A stretch of 57,326 nucleotides of DNA, taken from assembly GCA_015179025.1 (NCBI GenBank), contig WHUX01000290.1, forward strand, positions 1 through 57,326, read 5' to 3'. Origin of the DNA: Terfezia claveryi (Eukaryota > Ascomycota > Pezizomycetes > Pezizales > Pezizaceae). Made by a program: the position numbers and the translations under genes. The notes under the pieces are model-generated. The model did no database searches and was not told the DNA's origin. It was given only the letters and a program-made list of their open reading frames with translations. Of the stretch, positions 1 through 9,950 are shown in pieces; within the stretch, counting starts at the first letter, position 1, and the number at the start of each line of letters is the position of its first letter.

Positions 1-527
1 CTGGACGGCAGAGGCATGGCAGAGCATGGCAGCGGACGGCGGAGGCATGGCCAAGCTGGACGGCGGAGGCATGGCAAGCTGGACGATGGAGGGATGGCAA
101 GCTGGATGGTGGAGACATGGCAAGCTAGACAGCGGAGGGAAGGCAATGCTCTCATCCAGATTGCAGGCAGTTCATGACTTGTGTTATTGATGAAAATTCC
201 AGATGCTGGGGACGGAGAGCTTACTTGAAAGTTGTGCCTCGTGTGCCAGCGGTAGCTGCTGTACACACTGTAATTTGGGGTGGCAGGAGGGAGTTTAGGG
301 GGGGCTAGTCGACGCAACGGGTATGATCAACCCCGCTTGGCAGCTGGCTCGGGTATGCCAGCCTAGACTGGCAATATGCTAACATTGCGCTATGCCTGTG
401 CAGGCAACAGTCTCATTCAGCTGAACAATGTACAATACCTATGTCTTTACGTGGTTGAGATGTTGCAGCCATAATATATGTCCTTGTCGATATATTGGCC
501 ACCTGATATATATATGGAATTCATTCT

Positions 528-757
528 TCACGGCCTATATATTTGCTTGGAATTCATGCCTTCGATGGCTATATATTTGCTTGGAATTCATACCTTCGCT
601 GGCTATATATATGCTTGGGAATTCATGCCTCCGCTGGCTATATATTTGCTTTGGAATTCATACTTTCGCAGCCTATATACATATATGCACGGAATTCATA
701 CCTTGAGGCTTAGATATATGCTAGGACCTCATATATATATATAGGGTGCAAAGACAT
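528..757. repeat. Loop of FB1: about 35-bp TA-rich tandem units
   Basis: Five to six degenerate units combine a (TA)n core, GGAATTCAT and a CTTCGCTGGC-like end. The GAATTC-containing unit recurs in FB3 (48900-49140), which links the two elements. Short overlapping ORFs here come from the repeat and I do not regard them as genes. Confidence 0.75.
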
Positions 758-1134
758 GAATTCCATATATATATCAGGTGGCCAATATATCGACAAGGAC
801 ATATATTATGGCTGCAACATCTCAACCACGTAAAGACATAGGTATTGTACATTGTTCAGCCGAATGAGACTATTGCCTGTACAGGCATAGCGCAACGTTA
901 CCATATTGCCAGTCTAGGCTGGCATACTCGAGCTAGCTGCCAACGAGGGTTGATTATACCCGTTGCGTTGACTAGCGCCCCCTAAACTCCCTCCTGCCAC
1001 CCCAAATTACAGTCTGTACAGCAGCTACCGCTGGCACACGAGGCACAACTTTCAAGTGAGCTCTCCGTCCCCAGCATCTGGAATTTTCATCTATAACACA
1101 AGTCATGAACTGCTTGCAATCTGAGTGAGAGTAT

Positions 1135-1232
1135 TGCCTTCCCTCTGCCGTCCAGCTTGCCATGCCTGCCTCCGCCGTCCAGCTTGGCATGCCTCCGCCG
1201 TCCAGCTTGGCATGCCTCCGCCGTCCCATTTG
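1135..1232. repeat. Minisatellite in the FB1 arm
   Basis: About four units of gccgtccagcttggcatgcc, 22-25 bp apart. The mirror copy on the opposite arm occupies 1-130. The units are rich in CpG and GC compared with the surrounding AT-rich DNA. Confidence 0.8.
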
Positions 1233-1787
1233 CTATATCTCTGCACCAGCTTAGTCTAAGCTGTACTCCCACCACTTTCGTTCGCAGACCAACGTAGGGG
1301 CCAGGTTCTTGGCCTCGAGTTCGCTAGCACATGGCAAGCTTGGACAGGTCCATTTAATTATATTTCTATCTCTTATAGCATTAGCTCTCATATACATAAA
1401 TATTTAGAAATACTATAGACATTTTTTATACTCATGCGTGCATGCGTCCTGGATCATTGGTTCACTTCATTCCACGTGCTGGCCTCAGTTGTAGGGAGGG
1501 TAAAGACACTTCTCTTCACTTCTCTTCGCTTCTCTTCGTAGAAACCCAAGGTCCCCAGATGAAGTCAGTCCTGTGCGTGCAAGGCGCTGTGGTGTATACT
1601 GCGCCTGGGGCAGAGGCACCAGTGTAAAACAGGCTAGCCTTGAATCTTGGCGAGTAATCTGTAGATCACTGATTAATCGGTGAAGTGGTCCGAGGCGAGT
1701 TATGGTAGGCAGAGACCGAGGCGAGTCGATAGCCGAACAAGTTGTCAGTGTGAGAAACTCGGACCGCCTCGCCCCGTGGCGCACACT

Positions 1788-3234
1788 ATTTAGCCCTAAG
1801 CAGGGGTACTAGTCCATCTACTAGTTTCATTTTTAGTGCATGATCACTTATCATGTCTTTTCCATTTAGATCCTTGCACTTAATTTTAAACTCTTCTAGA
1901 TTCTGTGCATACTGCATGACAGTAACATCTGGCCTCTGATGGTGTGATAGATATTGTTTCCATAGAACTTCAGGTGCTACTGTAGAGATGAGTTTACCTC
2001 TCAGTTTTAACATAAGTTCATAGAAATTCCTGTCTTCAACTTCTTCCTTTTCAGAGTAATACTGGTTATACCAAGTCTGAGCACTCTTCTCAAACATAAA
2101 ACTTGCCCTATCCAGACTTTCCCAACTTGCTATATCCATCCCTTGATGTTGCACATAATTGTCAAAGGTAGTTTGATCCCTCTATTTCTCTGATACTCCA
2201 TCAATCGTTGTAGGATTGGGAACTTTTGCAAGTTTGTTTGCCTTCTTGACTAGGGATTTGCTAATCTATTGTGATAGTATCTTTTGACCAGTCTTTTTAG
2301 ACTATTCCAAGTAGTGAGGGCTAGGTTCTCTAGTTGACCTTTTTCTGCTGTCATCTCCAGAATCATTATCTGATTCATCACCCTCAGATCCAGATCCTGG
2401 ATCCTCACTTCCACCTTCAGTCATACCACTAGAGCTCCTTCTAGCTTTCTTATCAGGAGTCTTACTCTTTTTGGTATGTGTTAGCTTTTTCCTCTCTTTA
2501 GGTGGTGGTGGCATGTCTTTTTCAGATATTTCTTCTATATCTGTTTCATAATCTCCATCATCCTCTTCTTTATACTGCATACTTTTCCCCTTACCCTTAC
2601 CTCCAGCTCCAAATAGTTTCCTTCCTATTTCCTCATAGGTTTCTACAGGTTCTGTTATTGGAGGCACTATTTCTGGAGTTTCCAGATCATACAGGTTGCC
2701 CATAAGTATGTACTGTGTCAGGAAAGGCCAGTTTAATGCTAGCCATAGAACTCCTTTACATGGGTTATAGGTTGAGTAAGGCCATACTGCTTTTGAGATA
2801 AATGAGAGTTGAAATTCTATTTGAACTGACTTGTCAAATTGGTCTTTCTGTTGAAAAATCATGAACTTTTCTGCTGCTTCAGCCAATAGCTCTTTTTTCC
2901 TTTTTGATAACATGTTGATTATTGTTAGGTATATAAATACCTGATTTATCCTTTAGTATCATGATGACTCATTTTTATCCCAAAAGGCTTTTGTTGCAGG
3001 AGGTGTTACAATCCTTACTTCAGGCATTGATGAATTAGGCCCAATGACTATTTCCCTTGTTTCCATTTCTTTTTCTGGAATATCTTTCCCAGTTAGAATT
3101 TTCTTTTTAGGGGTATTGACTAACTTAGCCTTGTGTGCTTCTAGCTCCTTACTTGTCATTGCCTTTCTCCTGCCTTTCCTAGCTCTAGCTTCTCCTTCCA
3201 TTGCTCTAGTACTTTTTTGTTTAGGAGTCTCCAT
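1788..3234 (-). pseudogene. gag of Gypsy A1, broken
   Basis: Three consecutive minus-strand blocks make up this gag. Block 1 (3234-2959) is a basic N-terminus starting METPKQ. Block 2 (2913-2302, 203 aa) has a GKGKGKS stretch, then a long acidic and Ser-rich segment with PPPPKERKK. Block 3 (2154-1786) is a helical capsid-like region with WYNQYY and LRGKL. Stops and frame changes separate the blocks. The layout resembles the family-B gag (17017-15250): a basic start, a middle part ending in SKGKG or GKGKG, an acidic linker and then a capsid-like block, so it is a gag of the same class. Capsid assembly is the expected role. The start is fixed by the head-to-head ORF whose ATG overlaps this one. 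Confidence 0.7.
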
Positions 3235-3715
3235 GTCTATCAGATATTATACTACTAATTCCTTGGACTCTGTTTCTTCTATTCCTGTTTTCTTCAAGGT
3301 GGATCCTGATGAGGAAGGATCTACTTCTTATCAACTTCCTTCTTATCCTCTTTCTATTGCTTCTGATACCAGGGTTGATTATGGTAAGGGAGAGAGGAGG
3401 TTGAAGGGAAAAAGAGTTACTTTTGTTGATGAGATTGTTGTAGGAGTAGGGTTTCCTTTAAATGCTAGGAAGAAAGTTGAGTGGAAGGATAAGGGTTAGA
3501 CTGCTAGGTACTTGTGTTCTTTTTGGAGGGAGAGGTACAGAAACTTTCCTTGTTCTGCTTACTGTGAGAATTCCCAGCTTTTCTTTAGGCTAGGTAGAGA
3601 GTGGGGCTGGGATACTCTCTGGAGTTTGGATGTTAATAGGACTAATTCCTATAATCCACACCCTTATTGGACTTCTGAGGCTGTTTCTAGGTCTCAGAGT
3701 TACCAAATTAGGTAA
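3233..3715 (+). pseudogene. Antisense accessory ORF of Gypsy A1, head-to-head with gag
   Basis: A 160-codon plus-strand frame opens at ATG 3233 and closes at TAA 3713, with one internal TAG at 3497. Its ATG shares the palindrome CATG with the gag ATG on the other strand (gag ATG complement 3232-3234). The predicted protein has an acidic Ser-rich N-part, a GKRVTFVDEIVVGVG core near codon 62, then a Cys/Trp/Arg-rich tail with PCSAYC and EWGWDTLW. Family B encodes a counterpart at the same site in two copies (17019-17678; 26436-26011) with GKSVTF or SKSVTF plus D, and CEQGWDCL. No known family is recognised and the function is unknown. A regulator or nucleic-acid-binding protein is only a guess. 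Confidence 0.65.
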
Positions 3716-4000
3716 TTGTTGTTTTCTTTTGTATTTGCCAGTTAAATACAATTATTATTGCTCTCTTATATTGTTTGCTACTATTTGTAGGCTTTTACTG
3801 TTGCTATTTGTTAAATAGTCTTACTGTTGCTATTTGGGGAATAGTCTTACTACTGACTGTCAGACTTTGATGCTATTGCTATATGCTATAGGCTTATACT
3901 GGCTCTAGTTTCTACTCTTGTTGGTAGAAACTTTGTTGATTAGGTAAGGTTAATCAGGCCTTCCTAGTTAGGTAAGAATCAAGTTCTTAGGTTAAAAAAA
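3716..4000 (-). other. 5' leader of Gypsy A1
   Basis: Non-coding DNA between the antisense ORF and the 5' LTR. The part from about 3897 to 4000 is repeated almost exactly next to LTR A2 (7393-7507). Read on the element strand, the base run next to the LTR is TTTTTTTAACCTAAG, with no TGG-starting primer-binding site. Confidence 0.6.
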
Positions 4001-4639
4001 TATAAAGTGTAGTAAGGGGGACTGGACAATCAGATTAGATAAGGATCTAATCAGATAGTCTCAGGCTAGTAATATATTCTACAAAGTAGATTACTAATAG
4101 TATATTGTTTATTCTTACTATTAAAGTTATTACCAGTAGCATAAGATTACTGTAATAGGTAAAGTAGTATAGGAGTGCCAAAGGCACTTAGAAGATTAAC
4201 CAGTGGAACTTCTATATTGATTGTACTCTAACTATGTTCTAAGTTCTAACTTATCTATCCAACTGAAGGGAAATTCAGGGGACTATATGTGTTTCCAACG
4301 GGGCAGTGCTGGGGCAGTGCTGATGCAGTGCACCATCATCTGACCCTTACATGATTTGAAATCAACATCATAGAAACTTCTAGATAGTACTTCCAAATAC
4401 TATCTAGTACAAAATAGGTTAAGTCTTAACTTTGACTTATACATGTGAAAGCATGTGATAACATATGAAAGCATGTGTTAATATGTGAAAGTATGTGATA
4501 ACATGTGAAATATTAGTAAGGCAGACAGCACACAGAATGTTGTGTATTTTGAGATGCTTGCTGAGTAAGAAAATACATAAGAAATACATTTGTGAGGGAG
4601 AGGGTTAGTCATAGGGTATGAGTAAGCCACTTCCTTATA
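4001..4639 (-). repeat. 5' LTR of Gypsy A1
   Basis: Aligned by eye with LTR A2. The ends are TATAAAG...CCTTATA here against TGTAAAG...CCTTACA in A2, so the terminal TG and CA have decayed to TA. It includes a short tandem array (about 4441-4510) of units like catgtgaaagcatgtgataa, whose number differs from A2. Two gcagtgctg-type repeats lie near 4305-4325. Confidence 0.8.
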
Positions 4640-6990
4640 CACAGACTAATTGAATAGATCTTAGAACCCATAGTCAATATGTTCCAGGTATGGTGACAAA
4701 CTCAAAAGAGGCTCTGTTGGATAATAACTGACTTTGCAAAGGCGGGTGGGTCGGAGATAGTATGTGGAGATGAGAATGTCCGACGTTGTATACTTATCGT
4801 ATCAACTTGGCTAACTGATCATATGGAGAATATAAATATCCATTGTATAAAAGTCAACAGGTATCTAATATGTATAATAAGTTGAGATCAGCTTCGGTTA
4901 TTACTTAAACGACTGTACTCTCAGCATGACTATACTGGCTATGAGCGCCTATAAGCGGCTAATAATAACAATGGGTCTGTCAACCCCCTTTCTATAGATG
5001 GAGGAAATTAATTGTGAATGACAGGTTAACCACTCTAGATGTAAAGCCAATCTAGAATACGCTATGGAGTCTCCCCACGGTCTACCCACCGAGCATTGTA
5101 CATGGAGACATACTACATAATATACACCTAGGTGTCTTGAAAAATTTGATGGAGTGGATACAGGGATTCTTAGGAAAACACAAAAGGCTTGTAGTTTTCG
5201 ATGAAATATGAAGTACATTGCCGCCATACTTAGGGTTTACTCCACCATAGAAGCAGTATCGCCAAATCACAATATGGAGTGGTGCGGAAATGCGAGGTGT
5301 GGGACGGGTCATTCTTGGTTGTTTTACAACAGCCATGCGTCGTGAGATGGACACTAGCCGACTGGGGCCAGTTGCTCAGGCTGATGTGAAAATTGCTATC
5401 CGGGCCGTTTGTGTGCTGTCGGACTTCTGTTTAATTGCCCAATATTGAAGTTATACGGGGGAGTCAATCCAATATAGAACTAAGTACCTATAGGAATTCC
5501 ACAAGTATCATCATATATTTGGGGAATTTTGTGCAAGTAAGGCTGACCAGAACAAGGTGAAAGGGGCTTCTAAGGATATGGTAGTGATACAGGCTCGTCA
5601 GGCAACAATTTCGAGTTACTTTCCAGCAACGGCCATGCAGAAGGCAAACCAAGCAACTGTAAATCATCAGGAACGAGAACACTTGGTGACTGACATGCTG
5701 GGTCAGTCTACATTCAACTATCCGAAGCTACACCTTCTGACCCATTACGCGGAACAGGTCATTTAATTTGGAACTCTCCCATAGTATTCAACAGAAATTA
5801 CTGAGGCCCTCTACAAGCCACTAAAGGATGCTGATAAACGTTCGAATAGAGTTGATGCAACAATGCAAATTTTTGACACACATACAAGAGACCCTGTATT
5901 TAAGATGCTAGATTTGAATTTATGTATGTGGGATAAGGAGGTAATGTTCAATGCAGAGATCAAGGCTCTAGTTATGACAATAAGAAAGGATGCAGAAAAT
6001 ATGACTACAAATAAACATCATCTGAGAATAACTAGGCAACTGGAGGCTCGGAATGCAATAGCAGAATCCCTCTTAGTGCTTGCACAGGTCCTCCAAATCC
6101 CGAACCTAATTGGCAAGTTTCGGGATTACCTACACGTGAATTGTTATTTGGGGGTTACTACAGGAGATATAGAGGGGATCGAGGAGTACTGAGGGCAGTA
6201 TGTCAGTAGTCTTAGGGTAGCAGTGCCACAATTTCAAGGCAATAGTTTAGAAATTCACAATCCTCACTGGACAGAAGATAAGGACTTTAGAAAGCGTGGA
6301 AATTTAAGGGCAGATTGAATTTGAGTAAGAAGGAGGCTGCGGTCATCAGAGAGTAGTGGGAAACTCGATAGTCATACTGTAGCTAGGCTGGAAGGACTTT
6401 AAAGGATCTAGAATAGGATAGGAATAATTAGGATGGGGACAATGCATGAGGTGGCATAAGAGAGGTTTCTGAAAGTGAAGGGTTCTAGTAGACCACATAA
6501 TGACGAGGGGATAATAAGGATAGAAAAACGGGAGGATAAAGGGTCACTGAATGTTATCAAGGTTTCGAATATAGAGGGGATGGTACATATGATACCAGTG
6601 GAGATGGGGAAGGTCTAGTTGGTTAATAACAGGATTGATTTTAATATGTGGAACGAGTTGTATGATTAGATAGGTTAGGATATTATTGAATAGAATAATG
6701 GAAGAGCTTATGCAGAGTGTTTAAAAACATAATGCAATTGTAAGATGATCAATGGATAGGGAGGTGAAGGGAGTGGTAAAGCTTAGGGAGAGACATTGAG
6801 AGGCTTTGGGTAGGACAGAATGAGTACATAGTGACGAGTTCTAGGAAACGGAATGGAAGGGTACTTTTAGGAGGCACAGAGGAAAGAGGGGGAGTCGTAG
6901 GATGGTGAGCGTCTGGCAAAGTATAAAGATGATAGATAGTCAAGGCTAGGCACCAAGGCGGATGGTGAGAGGCAGCACATAGTGGCGACA
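4640..6990 (+). pseudogene. KDZ-type (Kyakuja-Dileera-Zisupton) transposase remnant, copy 1
   Basis: From about 5084 the plus frame reads SIVHGDILHNIHLGVLKN, then LMEWIQGFLGKHKRL, a GFTPP-x-KQYRQI segment and a GRVILG segment. These are typical of the large transposases of KDZ elements in ascomycete genomes. Downstream are FNYPKLHLLTHYAEQVI (near 5710-5760), KPLKDADKRSNRVDATMQI and THTRDPVFKM (5815-5900), and a C-terminal part ending LVNNRID (about 6617-6640). The last segments recur in the minus-strand copy at 56499-57326. At least five stops and frameshifts break it and the N-terminus is lost. A cut-and-paste DDE role is inferred from the family. Minus-strand ORFs at 4949-5354 are shadows. 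Confidence 0.7.
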
Positions 6991-7060
6991 CTTGCTATGG
7001 TATAGGTATTATAGTGACAAATGCTACAGATACGGCATTGCAGTGTATCTATGCCAGACG
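6660..7060. other. KDZ 3' tail, no gene seen
   Basis: Purine-rich DNA after the conserved LVNNRID block. It holds only short shadow frames. The other KDZ copy also has a repetitive tail after its coding end (56069-56490). Confidence 0.4.
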
Positions 7061-7320
7061 ATGAGGGTTAGGGTGCATCCATACCGGACGACAAGCATTG
7101 GGGCACATCCATACTGGATGACAAGCGTTAGGGCATATCCGTACCGGACGACAAGCGTTGGGACACATCCTTATCGGACAACAAGCGTTGTGGCACATGA
7201 GTACCAGATGATGAGCATTAGGGTGCATCCATACCAGACAACAAGCGCTGGAGCGTATCCGTACCGGACAACAAGCGTTGGGGCACATCCATACCAGACG
7301 ATAAGTATTGGAGTGTATGC
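7061..7320. repeat. 30-bp minisatellite
   Basis: About 8.5 units resembling gcgttggggcacatccatac followed by cggacgacaa. As the unit is a multiple of three, both strands stay open (TTSVGAHPYR on plus, MCPNACRPVR on minus). The ORFs at 6992-7378 and 7049-7288 are therefore not evidence of a gene. Confidence 0.85.
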
Positions 7321-7387
7321 GGCGACCCAGTGTCTGAGAAATCTTGAGGGTGTGCCAGAAGGCCCTAAGGGGTGTTAGGGTGAGGAA

Positions 7388-7654
7388 AATTCTTTTGTGA
7401 TGTATACTGGCTCTAGTTTTTACTCTTGTTGGTAGAAACTTTGTTGATTAGGTAAGGTTGATCAGGCCTTCCTAAATAGGTAAGAATCAATTCTTAGGTT
7501 AAAAAAATGTAAAGTATTGATAGGGGACTGGAAGATCAGATTAGATAAGATCCGGATCTTATCTAATCAGATAATCTCATGCTAGTAATGTATACTATAA
7601 AGTAGATTACTAATAGTGTATTATTTATTCTCACTATTAAAGTTATTACCAGTA
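7388..7654 (-). mobile_element. Gypsy family A copy A2, leader plus start of 5' LTR
   Basis: The leader (about 7393-7507) matches A1 at 3897-4000. The LTR starts at TGTAAAG (7508) and is cut at 7654 by Gypsy B1. It resumes at 18527. The rest of A2 to the left is missing, so it is a 5' truncated end joined to KDZ and minisatellite DNA. Confidence 0.8.
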
Positions 7655-8328
7655 TGTAATAAATGGTACTAGATAGTATTTATTGGGTACTGTTTATACA
7701 ATCTATATTCGTAGGCATGGACGTTTGTGTATTTCGGTTCTGCTGAGGTAAGACCTCAGAAGGGTAGGGAGATTGCAATGTGGGACATTCTCGGAGGGAA
7801 CAGTAATTAACTGGTGTAATCTATCTTATATGATTTATGCTATCTAAGCTATATGATCTTGATCTGATCGGAATATAAGCTTGCTTGCTCTGAGTGCTTG
7901 CTTATTGCTTCTTTCTTGTGGATTTTAGAGGAAATCCAGTGGCCTATTTATACTCCTCTGAGATCTGATGACTAAGGAAATAAATACAATAAAGGGTGGT
8001 ACACCAGAAGGTAGTGCGCTGTACAAAAGGGGTTATGTAGCCATAATAATGAGTCACACGCCTTAAACAATAGTCATGTGACCATAGTAATGAGTCACAC
8101 GCCTTAAACAGAGGTTACATGGCCATAATGAGGGTGTCTTCATATAGCAAGTGCCATGGAACTTCCCATAGCAGATTCTGCATGCTATAGATTCTTATGA
8201 AGCAATAGGAGGTGGTTGAAGGCTAGTCCTTCAACCGAGAGGCTTAGTTATAGAACATAGTAGTAATATAGGAAATACAAAAGTATATAATCAATTATAT
8301 AAGTAATGAAACAATGTTCTCCATTACA
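7655..8328 (-). repeat. 3' LTR of Gypsy B1
   Basis: 674 bp with TGTAAT...ATTACA ends. It matches 17849-18521, 24938-25608, 40643-41314 and solo 50530-51162. On the element strand it has TATAAATA (complement 7945-7952). A run of about 40-bp repeats lies near 8030-8130, with TGAGTCAC at 8050 and 8091. Confidence 0.92.
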
Positions 8329-8340
8329 CTTCCCCATATA
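8329..8340 (-). promoter_or_regulatory. Polypurine tract of B1
   Basis: On the minus strand the sequence just before the 3' LTR is TATATGGGGAAG. This G-rich purine run would prime plus-strand DNA. B2 has the decayed form TATATGGAGAAG at 40631-40642. Confidence 0.7.
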
Positions 8341-8399
8341 GAAGGATTTTCTATCCTTACTTCTCTTGCTCTGCCATATTGGTTTCCATACGTTCTAAG

Positions 8400-8765
8400 A
8401 TTTGATGCATTATTAATACATTTGCATTAACATGAATATCCTTAGTGTTTCCATGACTTATGATTCTATCTCGTTCTTGTTGGATGAGAGTTCGAGTTTC
8501 ATCTCTAGTTTGTGGTCCTTGTTATCCTTTAGTTCTTCGATGTCTCTTGAATGTATCTTCCATACTTCCAGTCGTCCAGAAGTCTTGAAGAATTTCAGCA
8601 GTGATATCCTTGGCATTTACCCAGGAATCATGTTTAGGAGAGTATCCTAGCCATCTGACATTATATTGTGTTTCTTCAGTTCGAGGAGCTGTTCTGAATT
8701 CTAATACCTTTTCAACTTTATAACAATCATCTTAAATTGGTCCTGGTTCTTGAGATTGTCTATAA
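8400..8765 (-). pseudogene. Chromodomain and C-terminal tail of B1 integrase
   Basis: After the integrase the minus frame gives VEKVLEFRTAP, then QYNVRWLGYSPKHDSWV-x-AKDI and ILQDFW. This is the aromatic-cage style chromodomain that ends chromovirus integrases and is thought to steer insertion to methylated-histone chromatin. B2 carries the same domain at 40240-40400. The remaining tail holds a basic, Arg-rich stretch and MHQILERMETNMAEQE near the stop. One TAA separates the domain from the integrase. Confidence 0.75.
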
Positions 8766-9950
8766 GGGAACTAAGAAGGATTGTTTTTATAGTAAGGTTT
8801 AAGTTTGCTAATATGAAAAGTATTATATATGAGGTAGATGTTAGGTTGACTGGATAGGTCTAGGCTATAGTTATTACATTTCCGATTACTAGAAATAATG
8901 GGAAATGGGCCTAGCCATTTTGGTTTGAGTTTGGGTGAAACGTTCGATAGATTGATATTTTCTGAGGAAAGTAAAACTTGTTGTCCGACTGAAAATTTGG
9001 CTGTATTGGGTAGTCGTTTATTCGCTTGAGATGCTTGTGTCTTCTTGGCATCATATAGGTTTTTAGACATTACCTCATAACGTTCATTTGCTAGTACATA
9101 TGCATTAATGAGGTATGGAAGTATTAATACACCAAGATGTTCATTAAATCCAAATAGTGTGGAAAAGGGACTATTCTGTCTAGCGGCATTATACTTAGAG
9201 TTAAGTTTCAACTGTATCTCTGGTAGTTTCTATAGCCAATCAAATCCTTTAATTTTACAGGCTCTTGCTACTTGTAGAATTTCTTTGTTCATAATTTCTG
9301 ATTGTCCGTCTGCATGTGGATGATATACGGTGGACGGTTCCAACTTGATTCCTTTATTTCTAGTCTAATCTTGAAAGTGCGTTAATATAAAAAGAGTGTC
9401 GCGGTCAAAAACAATACAGAAAGGGTATCCTATAGTCGGGACTACATGAGTATCAAAGGTAGCAGTACATTGTTCTGCTGTGAAATTATCTAAGATAGGA
9501 ATAAGAAACTTAAATCCTAATTATCTATCGACAATCGTCCAAAGTCGTAAAATACAAACTACATGATCTTCTTCAACAGGAATATTTGGGTACAAAATTA
9601 AACACTTAGTAAACACAGGTGCTAACTTAAAAAAATCCATCGATATGTCAGTCCATGGCCTGCTTGGTATATGTAATGGGGTTACGAGTCCAAGTGGCGC
9701 TTTGTTGGAGTACTTTGTTCGTTGACAAGTATCATAACTGTTGATATAGTCCTTAGTTGGTTCTGCAAAGGACTGGCAATCATATCGGTCAGTAAGATAT
9801 TTCATTGTTTTTTTAATGCTGCTATGAGCGGTTGCTTTATGTGCATCTTTAATAACCAATACGAGATAGTTCTTACCTTCAATGTTAAAGGTAGAGGGCA
9901 AGACTAATCTCCATAGTCCTTATTGATTCTTAACATAGAAAAATCCGTTT
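8766..9950 (-). pseudogene. Integrase of Gypsy B1
   Basis: The N-terminal zinc-binding part reads AHKATAHSSIKKTMKY with a distal Y-x-TCQRTK. B2 keeps C where B1 has Y, giving SCNTCQ. The catalytic core shows DISMDFFKL, VFDRDTLFI and HADGQSEIMNK as the D, D and E regions. The GPFPIIS and FHISKLKPYYK part is the usual C-terminal fold before the chromodomain. TAA or TAG stops near 9520 and 9360-9230 interrupt it. Predicted role: insertion of element cDNA. Confidence 0.85.

Larger units (their letters stand above)
1..1787. mobile_element. Foldback (long inverted repeat) element FB1, left end outside the window
   Basis: This is a giant palindrome centred near 641. Bases 1-527 match the reverse complement of about 757-1281; for example cctatgtctttacgtgg near 436 is mirrored by ccacgtaaagacatagg near 829. 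The arms are CpG-rich and carry a 22-25 bp minisatellite. The loop is a TA-rich tandem array. The right end is placed at 1787 because the family-A gag frame resumes at once, and because the end, read inward as AGTGTGCG, matches the start of FB3 (48724). If symmetric, FB1 is about 2.3 kb and half a kilobase lies outside the window. It has no transposase and is presumably mobilised in trans, possibly by a MULE-like enzyme, given the 10-bp TSD of FB3. The outer right arm (1282-1787) cannot be paired within the window. Confidence 0.75.
1788..4639 (-). mobile_element. Ty3/Gypsy family A, copy A1 (5' part only)
   Basis: This minus-strand element keeps its 5' LTR (4001-4639), a leader with an opposite-strand ORF (3233-3715) and a gag (3234-1788). 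Pol and the 3' LTR are missing because FB1 replaces or interrupts everything left of 1788. The LTR outer edge abuts KDZ-type DNA at 4640, so A1 probably inserted next to or into that older transposon. Its family assignment rests on near-identity of LTR and leader with copy A2 (7388-7654 and 18527-19017). Confidence 0.75.

Noticed and set aside
3044..3232. Upstream extension of the antisense ORF of A1 (hydrophobic N-part from 3044)
   Set aside because: It overlaps gag in antisense and is low in similarity to family B; the ATG at 3233 matches the B start position.
4949..5354. Two minus-strand ORFs of about 90 aa
   Set aside because: They lie opposite the KDZ transposase frame, which has recognisable motifs.
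6992..7378. 128-aa ORF with TTS-x-GAHPYR repeats
   Set aside because: 30-bp minisatellite, open on both strands; no flanking coding signal.
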